Below, piece by piece: positions 32,692 to 42,001 of a stretch of DNA of 64,000 nt. The DNA is taken from positions 52,564 through 116,563 of the forward strand of contig JABLTJ010000008.1 of the NCBI GenBank assembly GCA_013166775.1, in the 5' to 3' direction. Every line of letters starts with the position of its first letter. The first letter of the stretch is position 1. The translations under genes and the position numbers were made by a program. The notes below the pieces were generated by a model. That model saw nothing but the letters and a program-made list of their open reading frames with translations, did no database searches and was not told the origin of the DNA. This DNA is from Promethearchaeati archaeon. Its GTDB lineage: Archaea; Asgardarchaeota; Heimdallarchaeia; Heimdallarchaeales; Heimdallarchaeaceae.

Positions 32692-32994
32692 TTATTTTAC
32701 GAATTCAACTCTTTTAGTTCGTGGATATGATAATACCCATTTCTTACTACATTCTGGGCAAGTAAGTCTTAAATCCACCTTTTTAGAGGTTTTAGAAGCC
32801 ATCTTTGTTTGAGTGACTGGTCTCTTACTAAATCTGCCTTTATTACCATACCCTCGTCTCTTACGCTTCTCTCTTCTAGACATTGCGGAAAATCCTCCTT
32901 TTCTTCTAGCACTTTTTTCTTGCTTTACTTTCATACTTTGGTGTTTTCCACAATTTGGGCAGTATTTATTCATTATTTCTGGTATTTTAACCAT
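32692..32994 (-). CDS. rpl44e: Ribosomal protein L44e
   Basis: Large-subunit protein of archaea and eukaryotes. The zinc ribbon is CPNCGKHQ near the N terminus and CPECSKKW near the C terminus. Between them is the basic, rRNA-binding stretch RKGGFSAMSRREKRKRRGYG. The length is about 100 residues. ATG 32994 (MVKIPEIMNKYCPNC) is chosen: GGTGAG lies 8 nt upstream, while the track's GTG at 33003 would overlap that site. rpoK lies just upstream. The usual partner S27e is not adjacent here. Confidence 0.95.
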   Translation of the reverse strand: MVKIPEIMNKYCPNCGKHQSMKVKQEKSARRKGGFSAMSRREKRKRRGYGNKGRFSKRPVTQTKMASKTSKKVDLRLTCPECSKKWVLSYPRTKRVEFVK

Positions 32995-33066
32995 TTTCGT
33001 CACTCACCATAGTGCTTGGACTAGTATTTTTATTTGTTTCCTTTTGTGAGTATGATGAAGGAAATA

Positions 33067-33384
33067 TCAAACTTCTCTAAGAGCTTGAATATCTCTTAGT
33101 TTTTGCAAAGGTATAACCTGAAAGGTTCTGTTAGGCATTTCTCGTCTTATACTCAACGGAAGAATTTTAGCTCTTAATTCCATCTCTGCAATTACAAGAG
33201 GTGATTTTGCTTCAAGATTTTCCATTTGTAGAAGAACGGGAGCTCCCATACTTAGTTGGAGTGCACGAGCACCGACAATTCTTGCTCTTTCAAAGCGAGT
33301 AATACGATCAGGACCAACCTTCACTGATTTCGATACAATTTCTAACTCCTTCTCTGTTGCGTCCTCATCTGTAATAAGTGCCAT
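33067..33384 (-). CDS. rpoK: DNA-directed RNA polymerase subunit K (Rpb6 homologue)
   Basis: Small assembly subunit of RNA polymerase, homologous to eukaryotic Rpb6 and bacterial omega. The core [21 protein letters not shown] is diagnostic, followed by the conserved basic/hydrophobic tail [16 protein letters not shown]. At 105 residues it includes a short acidic N-terminal extension, as in Rpb6. It precedes rpl44e on the same strand with a 70-nt gap. Confidence 0.95.
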   Translation of the reverse strand: MALITDEDATEKELEIVSKSVKVGPDRITRFERARIVGARALQLSMGAPVLLQMENLEAKSPLVIAEMELRAKILPLSIRREMPNRTFQVIPLQKLRDIQALREV

Positions 33385-33678
33385 AATCGTTCACCAAAAC
33401 CTATCAACTGAGATTACAAATTCAGACGCTTGTCTCATCTTAAAAATATTTAGTTAGATGGGAAATTAGAGGGATACTTAATAAAAACTTTATTGTAATG
33501 CTTTGCTGATAAAAATATGTGCAATTGGAAATATTTTAATACCGACACAAAAGCAGAAAACTGATGGAATTTGAAGTGATTGGGCTCTAGAACTGTGAAA
33601 GTTCATTTGCATATCTGGAAAAACTTTAATAAGAAATTAACACCGAATTAAACAGACAGAGCGAGAAGAAAAACAACA
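33385..33678. other. Intergenic region, no gene seen
   Basis: This AT-rich stretch between divergent rpoK and the Arf-like gene contains several TATA-like runs (CTTAATAAAAACTTTATTG, AAACTTTAATAAG) but no ORF, tRNA or convincing C/D box arrangement on either strand. Confidence 0.5.
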
Positions 33679-33687
33679 CTTATAAAA
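33679..33687 (+). promoter_or_regulatory. TATA box of the Arf-like GTPase gene
   Basis: CTTATAAAA lies 41-49 nt before ATG 33728, predicting a leader of about 15-20 nt. An out-of-frame ATG at 33718 lies within that leader. Confidence 0.5.
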
Positions 33688-33727
33688 CCACTACGAAAAG
33701 TAAAATAATAAAACGGAATGTCAGTAC

Positions 33728-34294
33728 ATGAGCATGTTTGGTTCGTTTTCCTCATGGTTGAGAGCAAAACTAAAGAAAGAGCAAAAGGCTAAAATATTGA
33801 TATTAGGGCTGGATGCAGCAGGTAAAACAACCTTAACTCGATTTATGAGATTTGGTAGATTTGCAGAAAACCTCACACCGACCATCGGGCAAAACATTGA
33901 GTCGTTTGAATTTGAAGGATGGACTATAACAGCTATAGATGTTGCAGGACAATCACATTTTCGTTTCCTATGGGAAGCACATTATCCAGGATGTAGTGCT
34001 GTTATTTTTGTTATTGATGCAGCTGATATTGAGCGTCTTCCTGAAGCAAGAGACGTACTCAAGACTCATGTTTTTAACAACCCTTACATGGAAAATGTGC
34101 CTACATTAATCATGGCAAACAAGCAAGATCTCCCTGGAGCAGTAGAGGCCCCATTATTAATACAAATGTTAGGGTTGCATCTTGATTTGAAAGATAGAAC
34201 ATTCGCTGTTTTTGATACTAGTATTCTACATGGGAAGGGAATTAAAGAAGCATTTACTTGGCTTGTAAATGAACTAGATACACATCTAGAATAA
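33728..34294 (+). CDS. Arf/Arl-family small GTPase
   Basis: Eukaryote-like GTPase. P-loop GLDAAGKTT is the Arf-family signature. TPTIGQN is switch I with its Thr, DVAGQ is the G3 motif (a mix of Arf DVGGQ and Ras DTAGQ), ANKQDLPGA is G4, and G5 is a weak DTSIL. An amphipathic N-terminal helix (MFGSFSSWLRAKLKKE) precedes the fold, as in Arf proteins. The Gly2 needed for myristoylation is absent. Length 188. It stands alone with its own promoter. Likely role in membrane or cytoskeletal regulation, inferred only from family. Confidence 0.93.
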   Translation: MSMFGSFSSWLRAKLKKEQKAKILILGLDAAGKTTLTRFMRFGRFAENLTPTIGQNIESFEFEGWTITAIDVAGQSHFRFLWEAHYPGCSAVIFVIDAADIERLPEARDVLKTHVFNNPYMENVPTLIMANKQDLPGAVEAPLLIQMLGLHLDLKDRTFAVFDTSILHGKGIKEAFTWLVNELDTHLE

Positions 34295-34315
34295 TTCTTT
34301 CAAAATAATTCTGAT

Positions 34316-35593
34316 TTACTTTGTTTTCTGTTTAAATTTAAATTTAGCAAGAAAACCACCAATATTGCCAGTTTCAATAGGATCCAAAAAAATTGATGAA
34401 TTTCTTAAATCCAACGAGATTCCTTTTGTATCTATAACTGGAACTTCCCTAGATTTGAATATTTTCTTTGATTGAAGGATTCTTATTTCCTCTGGAAAGC
34501 TCTGACTCTCATAATATGCTTTCTCCAATATTTTCTTGAATATTCCTTCATTCTCTAAATAATCCATAGAATGAGTAGTATAAGTTACTGATGCATTCTC
34601 ATGCAGGCATCTATAAAGGTAGGTAATTATGTTCGCCTGTGCTTTCGTCATCTCTCTCAATCTTCCTGCACTAAGATTTGAAGAAAAAACAGGTTTAACA
34701 GCAGTTCTTGAATTCTGTAATCCAAGATATACAGAGCTATATTTCATTTCATGAATCTCTCTCAAAAAGGAAAGAAAGGGAACATGTAATAATCTAATTG
34801 CTCTTGTTTTGATTCTTTCAATTTGCCTTGATATAGCTTTAACTTGTAACTCATTTTGAGCTATAACCGTTATAGGTGTTTTATGATTTGTTAGCTCTGC
34901 AATATAACATGCAACTTCACCTCTATCGCTTGAAGCTACAAGGATATTATCTAATTTATCTAAATATAATGATTTTACTCCAAGTGCTTGAACTGGGGTT
35001 AATATATTAAAGAAACCTCTTCTGTAAAAACTAAGTTCTGTTAAGGGAGGTGCATATCCATGAGAATCTGTTACTTTTACAACAGTCATTTGGTGAAGTG
35101 AATGAATCTCCTTACTGTTTACCTCTGCTGTTCCTGCTGCAATTATGCTCCCTGTGTGGTCTAGTATCTTTACTTTGTCACCAGAGACAAACTTGTCATT
35201 CTTTACTATTGAAGCTGTATGGACATCTTTTCCTAAAGAAATATTCGAAGAAGATTCGATATCAACTATAACAGAAGGAATTTCAGAATCCTTAATTGAG
35301 AAATCTCTCTTCTCTACTTTGACCTCGAGAAAATCATCAAACAAGTGATGTTTTTGTACATTATACTCCATATCCTCGAAAATTATACGAAGAGAATCAA
35401 AATCAATTCTACTTGTATTCACTTGAACCCAAATAGTGTCATATGGGTTTCTTAGATTCTCTATAATCTGCAGAGTTTTGTCCAATCCAAATGATGTAAT
35501 CCAATGATTCAGCAAGCTATCTGCATAATCATATTTTTTTACAAGTTCTCTAGATAATTCTATTGAATCATCTGGTTCTTCTGGAGATGACAT
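34316..35593 (-). CDS. NSUN6-like PUA-methyltransferase pseudoenzyme
   Basis: The layout matches NSUN6-type RNA cytosine-5 methyltransferases: N-terminal region, a PUA domain (about 110-170, HTASIVKNDKFVSGDKV), a Rossmann domain, and the family C terminus IETGNIGGFLAKF. The catalytic elements are lost. The SAM loop (usually LDLCAAPGGKT) reads NILVASSDRGE, the PCSG motif is replaced (LGLQNSR), and the catalytic TCS motif is YTTHS. It should bind RNA but not methylate. The start is ATG 35593; the track's TTG is unlikely. It is transcribed convergently with the Arf-like gene. Confidence 0.72.
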   Translation of the reverse strand: MSSPEEPDDSIELSRELVKKYDYADSLLNHWITSFGLDKTLQIIENLRNPYDTIWVQVNTSRIDFDSLRIIFEDMEYNVQKHHLFDDFLEVKVEKRDFSIKDSEIPSVIVDIESSSNISLGKDVHTASIVKNDKFVSGDKVKILDHTGSIIAAGTAEVNSKEIHSLHQMTVVKVTDSHGYAPPLTELSFYRRGFFNILTPVQALGVKSLYLDKLDNILVASSDRGEVACYIAELTNHKTPITVIAQNELQVKAISRQIERIKTRAIRLLHVPFLSFLREIHEMKYSSVYLGLQNSRTAVKPVFSSNLSAGRLREMTKAQANIITYLYRCLHENASVTYTTHSMDYLENEGIFKKILEKAYYESQSFPEEIRILQSKKIFKSREVPVIDTKGISLDLRNSSIFLDPIETGNIGGFLAKFKFKQKTK

Positions 35594-35711
35594 ATAATGC
35601 AATATGCTTTCAGTTTTCTAGCTTTAAGAATATTTTTGAAACAGTGTAAGTTAAAGCCTCATCAAAAAATTGAAAAACAAGCTCAATTCTGAACCCTATA
35701 GAGGATAATTA

Positions 35712-36209
35712 ATGGAACAGAAATCCTTTATTAGACAAGCGGATTTAGGAGACATAAATGCAATAATAAAGATAAATAGGCAATGTCTCCCCGAGAACTA
35801 TTCCTTTGATTTCTTCTATAGAATTATAACTGATTTTGGTTTTGCATGTGTGGTTGCAGAACAAGATGGTAAAGTAATTGGTTATCTCCTCTCCAGATTA
35901 GAACGTCCTTTTTCTTCCTTTCTTGGCATGAATCCAGCAAAAGGCCATGTAATCTCAATCGCAGTATTACCTAAATATCGACGGCAAGGATTGGGTTTTG
36001 AGATTATGAAATATGGTATGAAGAAATTAATTGAACAGAAGGTTTCATCAGTTTATCTTGAAGTAAGAGTTTCCAATATTGCTGCAGTTGAAATGTACAA
36101 AAAATTAGGTTTTTACATAAAAAGGGAACATAAGGAATATTATAGAGATGGAGAGTCTGCGCTCGTAATGGAATGGGGTAAAAGAAAAGAAAATGAAGAC
36201 AATTTATAA
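35712..36209 (+). CDS. RimI/Ard1-like GNAT N-acetyltransferase
   Basis: It probably acetylates protein N termini. VISIAVLPKYRRQGLGFEIM contains the acetyl-CoA loop (R-R-Q-G-L-G). VYLEVRVSNIAAVEMYKKLGF is the RimI/Ard1-type substrate and CoA element. Length 165 is standard for archaeal Ard1. GAGGATAATTA precedes the ATG as a Shine-Dalgarno. The Lhr-like helicase follows after about 60 nt but has its own TATA box. Confidence 0.88.
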   Translation: MEQKSFIRQADLGDINAIIKINRQCLPENYSFDFFYRIITDFGFACVVAEQDGKVIGYLLSRLERPFSSFLGMNPAKGHVISIAVLPKYRRQGLGFEIMKYGMKKLIEQKVSSVYLEVRVSNIAAVEMYKKLGFYIKREHKEYYRDGESALVMEWGKRKENEDNL

Positions 36210-36232
36210 TAATAATTCATCTCAATGACACT

Positions 36233-36244
36233 CAAATATATATA
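36233..36244 (+). promoter_or_regulatory. TATA box of the Lhr-like gene
   Basis: CAAATATATATA ends just before the track's GTG start (36245). It places transcription start near 36263, favouring ATG 36272. Confidence 0.4.
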
Positions 36245-36271
36245 GTGAAAAACTTACCTAAAAGTAACATA

Positions 36272-39200
36272 ATGACTCTGCATTATCTTGACCAGCCTTC
36301 TACAACAGGAGATATATTCTCCTTTCTTGCTGAGGAAATAAAAGATTGGTTTACATCTAGCTTTCCTAGTGGATTTACTCTACCTCAGTTGTATGCTATT
36401 CCATCCATACACAATAGAAGAAATACTCTGGTTTTTAGTTCGACAGGATCAGGTAAAACTTTTGCAGCATTCTTAGCTGCGATAAACGAACTATTTGTGG
36501 AATCTAAGAAAGGTACTTTGAAAGATCAAATTTATGTTCTTTATATCTCTCCCCTCAAAGCATTGGGTAATGACATAAGAAAAAATTTAGAAGAACCCTT
36601 ACAAGGAATTCAAGATTTAGCTGCAGCAAATAATATAGTTATCCCCAAGATAAGAGCAGAGGTGAGGACAGGAGATACAACTCAAGCTGAAAGAACTCGA
36701 ATGCTGAAAACACCCCCACATATATTGATTACAACACCTGAGAGCTTAGGTTTAATTCTCACATCACCAAAATTTTCTCAACATCTAAAGAGTGTAAGGT
36801 GGATAGTACTAGATGAAATTCATGAAGTAAGCTCCAACAAAAGAGGAGTATTCTTGTCTCTTTGTTTGGAATACCTTCAAGCAGAAATTACTAATCAAAA
36901 AGTTACAAAAATAGGATTGTCAGCAACTCAAGCACCAATTGAAGAGATTGCTAGATTTTTAGTGGGTTTAGATGATGATGGAAAAGAGAATGAGTGTTAC
37001 ATAGCTAATTTACCTCCACAAAGAAAGCTGGATTTGGAGGTTAAAAGTCCAGTTAAAGATCTTCTGCACACACCTTATGTTATGGCCCAAGAAGGAATTT
37101 ACACTATACTTTCAGACCTAATTCTTGATCACGAAACTTCTATTATTTTTACTAATACAAGAAAAGGAGCTGAAAGTGTTGCTTTTAAACTAAAAGAGTT
37201 TCTTGGTGATGAATACTCATCTTTAATAGCTGTTCATCATTCGAGTTTATCTAGAGAGATAAGACTTGATGTTGAAGATAGATTAAAAAACAATGAATTA
37301 TTGGCAGCTGTAACCTCAACATCTCTAGAATTGGGTATAGACATAGGAAGTGTAGAGCTAGTAGCACAGATAGGCTCTCCAAGAACTGTAGCAAAGTATA
37401 TGCAGAGAGTTGGACGAAGTGGGCACTCTCTTGATAGATTTGCAAAAGGAAGGTTAATTGTTACAGACAGGGATGATGCAATAGAATGTGCTGTAATAAA
37501 TAAAAGCACTTATAGTCGTGACATAGATAAAGTTCAAATCCCGAGAAACTGTTTGGATGTCCTTGCACAATTTGTTGTTGCTATGTCAATAAACAAAAGG
37601 TGGCAAGTGGATGAAGCTTATCGATTAATAAAGAGATCTTATAATTTTCAATCACTTAAATTTACAGATTTTATTAATGTCCTTGAATATCTGGGAGGTC
37701 ACAATCTTGAAATGGAGGAAAGGAAGGTATACAGAAAGATATGGTATGATCACCAGGAAAAGGCATTTGGAAAGAAAAGAAATACACGCATGATATTTTA
37801 TACAAATGTAGGAACAATCCCAGATAGTTCAGATTTCAGAGTTGAATTGGAAACATATCGAACAAGACTAGGAATGCTTTCTGAGAAATTTGTAGAAAGG
37901 TTAACTCCAGGAGATATATTTGTTCTTGGAAGTCATACATACCAGTTCAGAAGAACTGTTGGATCTAGAGTTGTGGTCTCAGAAGCGTTTGGAAGAAGAC
38001 CAACTATACCAAACTGGATAGGAGAAGACCTACCTAGATCATTTGAGTTATCACAACAGATTGGTAGATTCATTGAAGTAGTTGCTCAAAAAATCCAAAA
38101 AGAAGATGATGTTGAAGTCAAAGATTGGGTAATAAGGTCTTTTCAAGTTGATGAAATAGTAGCTCAGACAATAGTCGACTATGTCAGAGAACAATTACTC
38201 TTCTTGAATACTGTTCCAAGTGATAAAAGATTGTTAATTGAATCTTTCATCGATCCACAAGGAAGATTGAATCTTATCTTTCATTGTTATTATGGAAGAA
38301 GAGTAAACGATGCGTTATCTAGATCTTTCGCATATGCAATAGGAAAAAAGATTGACGCGGATGTAGGTTCCGCAGTAAACGACAATGGTTTTCTATTAAT
38401 GCTCCCCTTGAATAAAATGATTGATACAGCAATCATTCCAGATTTGGTATCTTCAGAAAATCTTGAAACAATACTCAAACAAGCTATAATTAACACCGAA
38501 CTCTTTCAAACAAGATTCAGACATGTTGCAAATAGAGCATTAATGATTCTTAGAAGGAATGTAGATCGAAATGTTCCTGTTTCCAGACAATCTATGTACG
38601 CAAAAAGAATCTTCACAGTAATTAAAGATCAAGAAAATTTCTGTATAATTAAAGAGACATATAGAGAAATATTAAGAGACTATATGGATCTAGAAAATTC
38701 AATAAATGTTCTCAACAAATTAGAGAAAGGGCTTTTCAAATATGAAATCACACCTCTTTCTGACATTTCTAGCCCCTTCTCTCATGGTATAGTGTTGTTG
38801 GGAGTAGCAGATATCGTGCAAATTTCAGATCGTAGTGCTTTACTTAGAGAATTACATCAACAAGTTCTTGCTAAAGTATTTGGAAAAGAAGGAACTAAAG
38901 AAATTCTCTTCAGCAAAGAATTAGTTACTAGAATCTTTGATAATAGAAGCTACAAAAATGACGAATTACCCATTTCTACACTAAAACAATTAAGAAGTGC
39001 AATTAAAGCACTAGCTCCAATCAGAACAATTGAAAGTGTTGATCCCAGTATCTATCATTCATCTATTTCAGATTCCAAACAGATAAAAAAATGGGTTCTT
39101 TCTCTCCATAATAGTAAGGAGCTTTTAGAGATTCACATTGCTAAAGGAGAAAGAAGAACCATACTCGTTAATGATTTTCAGATTTTCTGGAATGTGTATG

Positions 39201-41995
39201 GTAAATCTATTGAGCTAACAGATATAGATAAGAAAATCCTGAAACTACTGAAGACCAAACATCCACTAGATTCTGAGGATATTGTAGAAGAAATAGATGA
39301 ATCCAAGGATGTTTTAGAAAAGAGATTAAATGTTCTAGAAAGCGCAATGCTTGTTGTAAGAACTGATTTCGAACTCTTTGGAGGAAGAGAAAAATGGAAG
39401 TATTGTTTAATCGATGAGATTATCCCAGAGGATTTGAGAAAACAAGCAAAACGATTAGATCCGGAGGAATGCTTGAAGAAACTCCTGTTAAGATATCTTA
39501 AGGTTCATGGCCCATCCACAGCAAAAGAAATAGTAGAATATCTAAGAGTAGAGGAAGAGAAAATAGTAAGAGCTTTAACTGAGTTAGAACAGAAGAGTGA
39601 AATACTCAAAGGTCAGATAATTGAAGCTTCAGTTGAACCTCAATATATAAGATTAGCAGACAGGGAGCTGTTAAGAAACTTAAGCAATAGAAAACCTGAT
39701 TCTCTGATATTGACTCCAGAAGAATTAAACTTCATTCATTACTATTTTACTGTTGAGACATATCTTGTTCAAGAAACTAAAGGACAAGAAAGTATTATTG
39801 AAATCTTGGATACTCTGGGATCAATTGAGGAATTGAGTTCATTAGCAGTGAGAATTCAAGATTATGATATCGGTTGGGTAAGAGATTATATTGAGAAGAA
39901 TGAGATTATAAGGGGAAGATTCAGTCACGGAAGAATCGCTTATGTTACAACATCAATGTTTCCCTATTACTACACTGCATATCGAGAACACTTTAAACTA
40001 ACTCAAGTTGAGGATAAAATACTTTCAGCAATAAGGAAATATGGACCTCTGACGAAAAGAGAAATTATTGAATTCACAGAATTGGATGATGATGTTGCAC
40101 AAGAAAGTATCATGATACTTGACAAAACTCTTCAACTGGTGAGGAAATCACTTACAACAGACTCATTCCTACCTAAACAATTTATACCCAATGTCTATGA
40201 TATCTCTTCAAGATATCTACCTTCAGGAAATCTTCCAAGTTATGAAGAAAGCCAAAAATATATCCTACTCAAATTTATTGAGTCGTTGGGGCCAGTTTCT
40301 CTTATAGAACTTACTCACATTCTAGGATTTAGATACAGCGATATCGAGAAAATAATTAAGGACCTTCTTCAGAAGAAGAAGATTATTGAAAAGAAATTAA
40401 CTGAAAGAGAAACAAATTACTATATGACAAAGAACCGATTCGACGATATTTCCAAAATTAAAGAATCTCTGATTTATACTGCATTAAGAGAAGATGAAAA
40501 AATATTAATTCTACCAAGAAACGATCCCTTCACGAAGTTAGGACTTAGGCTTCATTTAAGAGATGTGTATGGAGAGGGACTTATAGATCCGCTGTTGTTA
40601 GATGGAGGAGTTGTAGGATCAATAGAATATAAGCTCTATAAAGGTCAATATCTACAAATCTATGATTTAAAGATAAATGATGAAATTTTTTTCAATCCAA
40701 TAATTTTGCAGAAGATTGCTGCAGAACTGGTCAAATATACAAGAAGAATTCATAGGGTTTTAAGTTTACAAATAGAGGATATTAATGGAAAGTCTGTTTT
40801 ATCAAAATCAAACAAGTTTGTTACATCAACTCTAGTTAAGACAGGATTTAAGCTAATAAAAGACACTCTAGTTGGAGGGGATACGATTACTAGAGTTTTC
40901 AATAAGAAAACAGTTGATAATTATATCCTAGATAATCTGTGGTTAAAGAGACAAGTTCCAGCTTTGAATGCTGACTCATTGCTATCTTTGATAAACAAAT
41001 TTGGCTTCATCAGATTCAATGAGATTATAGCAAGATTCCCAGAAAGCATGACAACAGTGATTGTTTTTCTCATAAATCAACTACTTGAAGATAAAAGTAT
41101 CATCTGTCAAAATAATACACTTTACTCTCTTTCTTTTGCTCGTTATAGAAAATGTGGTCTGATCAAAAGAATGAAATTAAAATCAGAGTTTGATAAACTC
41201 TATAATCACATTCAAAAGGGACCCGTTAGTCTTTCCGAGCTAAATAGTAGATGGAAGGATTCTGATATAAGTATCAAATCTACTATATCAGCTCTTGAAG
41301 CTAATATGCTTATTGGAGTAAAATCAATAGATAATCAGTTCAAACCTTTGGAATATTGGGACATTAAGAACTTCATATCTAAAATTGATGCTGATCTAGC
41401 AGATATTAAGAAAAGATACATCAAACATTTAATGAACTGCTTTGGACTAGCATCAGAACAACAGATATCGGAAAGAGGTTCAATCCCTGGTGTTCTTACT
41501 AAGGTTAGAGTCAAAGAAATCTTGTCTTTACTTATTGATGATGAAGAGGTTTTAGGTGGTCGGTTCGTAGAGAATGATCTTAATTTCTATTATATTACAA
41601 AAGAAAATTATGATGAACTTGAAATGAGGGAAAAGAGAGAACAAGACGTCGAGTACACAACAAAAGAAGAGATGCAGAGATATTATCTTATTCACCCAAA
41701 TGACATAGCAAGTATTGTGTTTAATGGTAATTTACCTGAAAGATTCGATGTCTCATCTGACACTTATTTAATAGTCCTGAATATGAAGCTCGCAGCTCAA
41801 TGTAAACTAGAATCTTCTGATGAAAAGCAGACTAAGATAAAGAATCTAAACATAGCTCCGTGGCTTCAATCCGAAAGTTCCTTCAACTACATAATAAACG
41901 CTCTAGAGGATATTTCGTTGTTCCATGTGGGTGAAACTGAATCAATAATCATTGAGAGAATCAATGGACTTTCTACAAATAGGTTGGTGATCTAA
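36272..41995 (+). CDS. lhr: Giant Lhr-type superfamily 2 helicase with winged-helix array
   Basis: The N-terminal ~850 residues are an Lhr core. Counted from the track's GTG start, motifs are SSTGSGKT (about 65), TTPESL, LDEIH (about 189), LSATQ and QRVGRSGH (motif VI). Archaeal Lhr is usually ~850-950 residues; this one has about 1000 more. The extension holds at least six winged-helix repeats (such as LLRYLKVHGPSTAKEIVEYL and AIRKYGPLTKREIIEF). It also has an AlkZ/HTH_42-like segment ILPRNDPFTKLGLRLHL. Bacterial Lhr C-terminal domains of this kind act as DNA glycosylases, so a repair role is plausible. The next gene follows after 6 nt. Confidence 0.85.
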   Translation: MTLHYLDQPSTTGDIFSFLAEEIKDWFTSSFPSGFTLPQLYAIPSIHNRRNTLVFSSTGSGKTFAAFLAAINELFVESKKGTLKDQIYVLYISPLKALGNDIRKNLEEPLQGIQDLAAANNIVIPKIRAEVRTGDTTQAERTRMLKTPPHILITTPESLGLILTSPKFSQHLKSVRWIVLDEIHEVSSNKRGVFLSLCLEYLQAEITNQKVTKIGLSATQAPIEEIARFLVGLDDDGKENECYIANLPPQRKLDLEVKSPVKDLLHTPYVMAQEGIYTILSDLILDHETSIIFTNTRKGAESVAFKLKEFLGDEYSSLIAVHHSSLSREIRLDVEDRLKNNELLAAVTSTSLELGIDIGSVELVAQIGSPRTVAKYMQRVGRSGHSLDRFAKGRLIVTDRDDAIECAVINKSTYSRDIDKVQIPRNCLDVLAQFVVAMSINKRWQVDEAYRLIKRSYNFQSLKFTDFINVLEYLGGHNLEMEERKVYRKIWYDHQEKAFGKKRNTRMIFYTNVGTIPDSSDFRVELETYRTRLGMLSEKFVERLTPGDIFVLGSHTYQFRRTVGSRVVVSEAFGRRPTIPNWIGEDLPRSFELSQQIGRFIEVVAQKIQKEDDVEVKDWVIRSFQVDEIVAQTIVDYVREQLLFLNTVPSDKRLLIESFIDPQGRLNLIFHCYYGRRVNDALSRSFAYAIGKKIDADVGSAVNDNGFLLMLPLNKMIDTAIIPDLVSSENLETILKQAIINTELFQTRFRHVANRALMILRRNVDRNVPVSRQSMYAKRIFTVIKDQENFCIIKETYREILRDYMDLENSINVLNKLEKGLFKYEITPLSDISSPFSHGIVLLGVADIVQISDRSALLRELHQQVLAKVFGKEGTKEILFSKELVTRIFDNRSYKNDELPISTLKQLRSAIKALAPIRTIESVDPSIYHSSISDSKQIKKWVLSLHNSKELLEIHIAKGERRTILVNDFQIFWNVYGKSIELTDIDKKILKLLKTKHPLDSEDIVEEIDESKDVLEKRLNVLESAMLVVRTDFELFGGREKWKYCLIDEIIPEDLRKQAKRLDPEECLKKLLLRYLKVHGPSTAKEIVEYLRVEEEKIVRALTELEQKSEILKGQIIEASVEPQYIRLADRELLRNLSNRKPDSLILTPEELNFIHYYFTVETYLVQETKGQESIIEILDTLGSIEELSSLAVRIQDYDIGWVRDYIEKNEIIRGRFSHGRIAYVTTSMFPYYYTAYREHFKLTQVEDKILSAIRKYGPLTKREIIEFTELDDDVAQESIMILDKTLQLVRKSLTTDSFLPKQFIPNVYDISSRYLPSGNLPSYEESQKYILLKFIESLGPVSLIELTHILGFRYSDIEKIIKDLLQKKKIIEKKLTERETNYYMTKNRFDDISKIKESLIYTALREDEKILILPRNDPFTKLGLRLHLRDVYGEGLIDPLLLDGGVVGSIEYKLYKGQYLQIYDLKINDEIFFNPIILQKIAAELVKYTRRIHRVLSLQIEDINGKSVLSKSNKFVTSTLVKTGFKLIKDTLVGGDTITRVFNKKTVDNYILDNLWLKRQVPALNADSLLSLINKFGFIRFNEIIARFPESMTTVIVFLINQLLEDKSIICQNNTLYSLSFARYRKCGLIKRMKLKSEFDKLYNHIQKGPVSLSELNSRWKDSDISIKSTISALEANMLIGVKSIDNQFKPLEYWDIKNFISKIDADLADIKKRYIKHLMNCFGLASEQQISERGSIPGVLTKVRVKEILSLLIDDEEVLGGRFVENDLNFYYITKENYDELEMREKREQDVEYTTKEEMQRYYLIHPNDIASIVFNGNLPERFDVSSDTYLIVLNMKLAAQCKLESSDEKQTKIKNLNIAPWLQSESSFNYIINALEDISLFHVGETESIIIERINGLSTNRLVI

Positions 41996-42001
41996 ATTTC
42001 A

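Noticed and set aside
33718-33792. Short upstream ORF (24 codons) overlapping the Arf-like start out of frame
   Set aside because: An ATG by chance in a short leader is common and the peptide shows no pattern; kept only as a note on the promoter entry.
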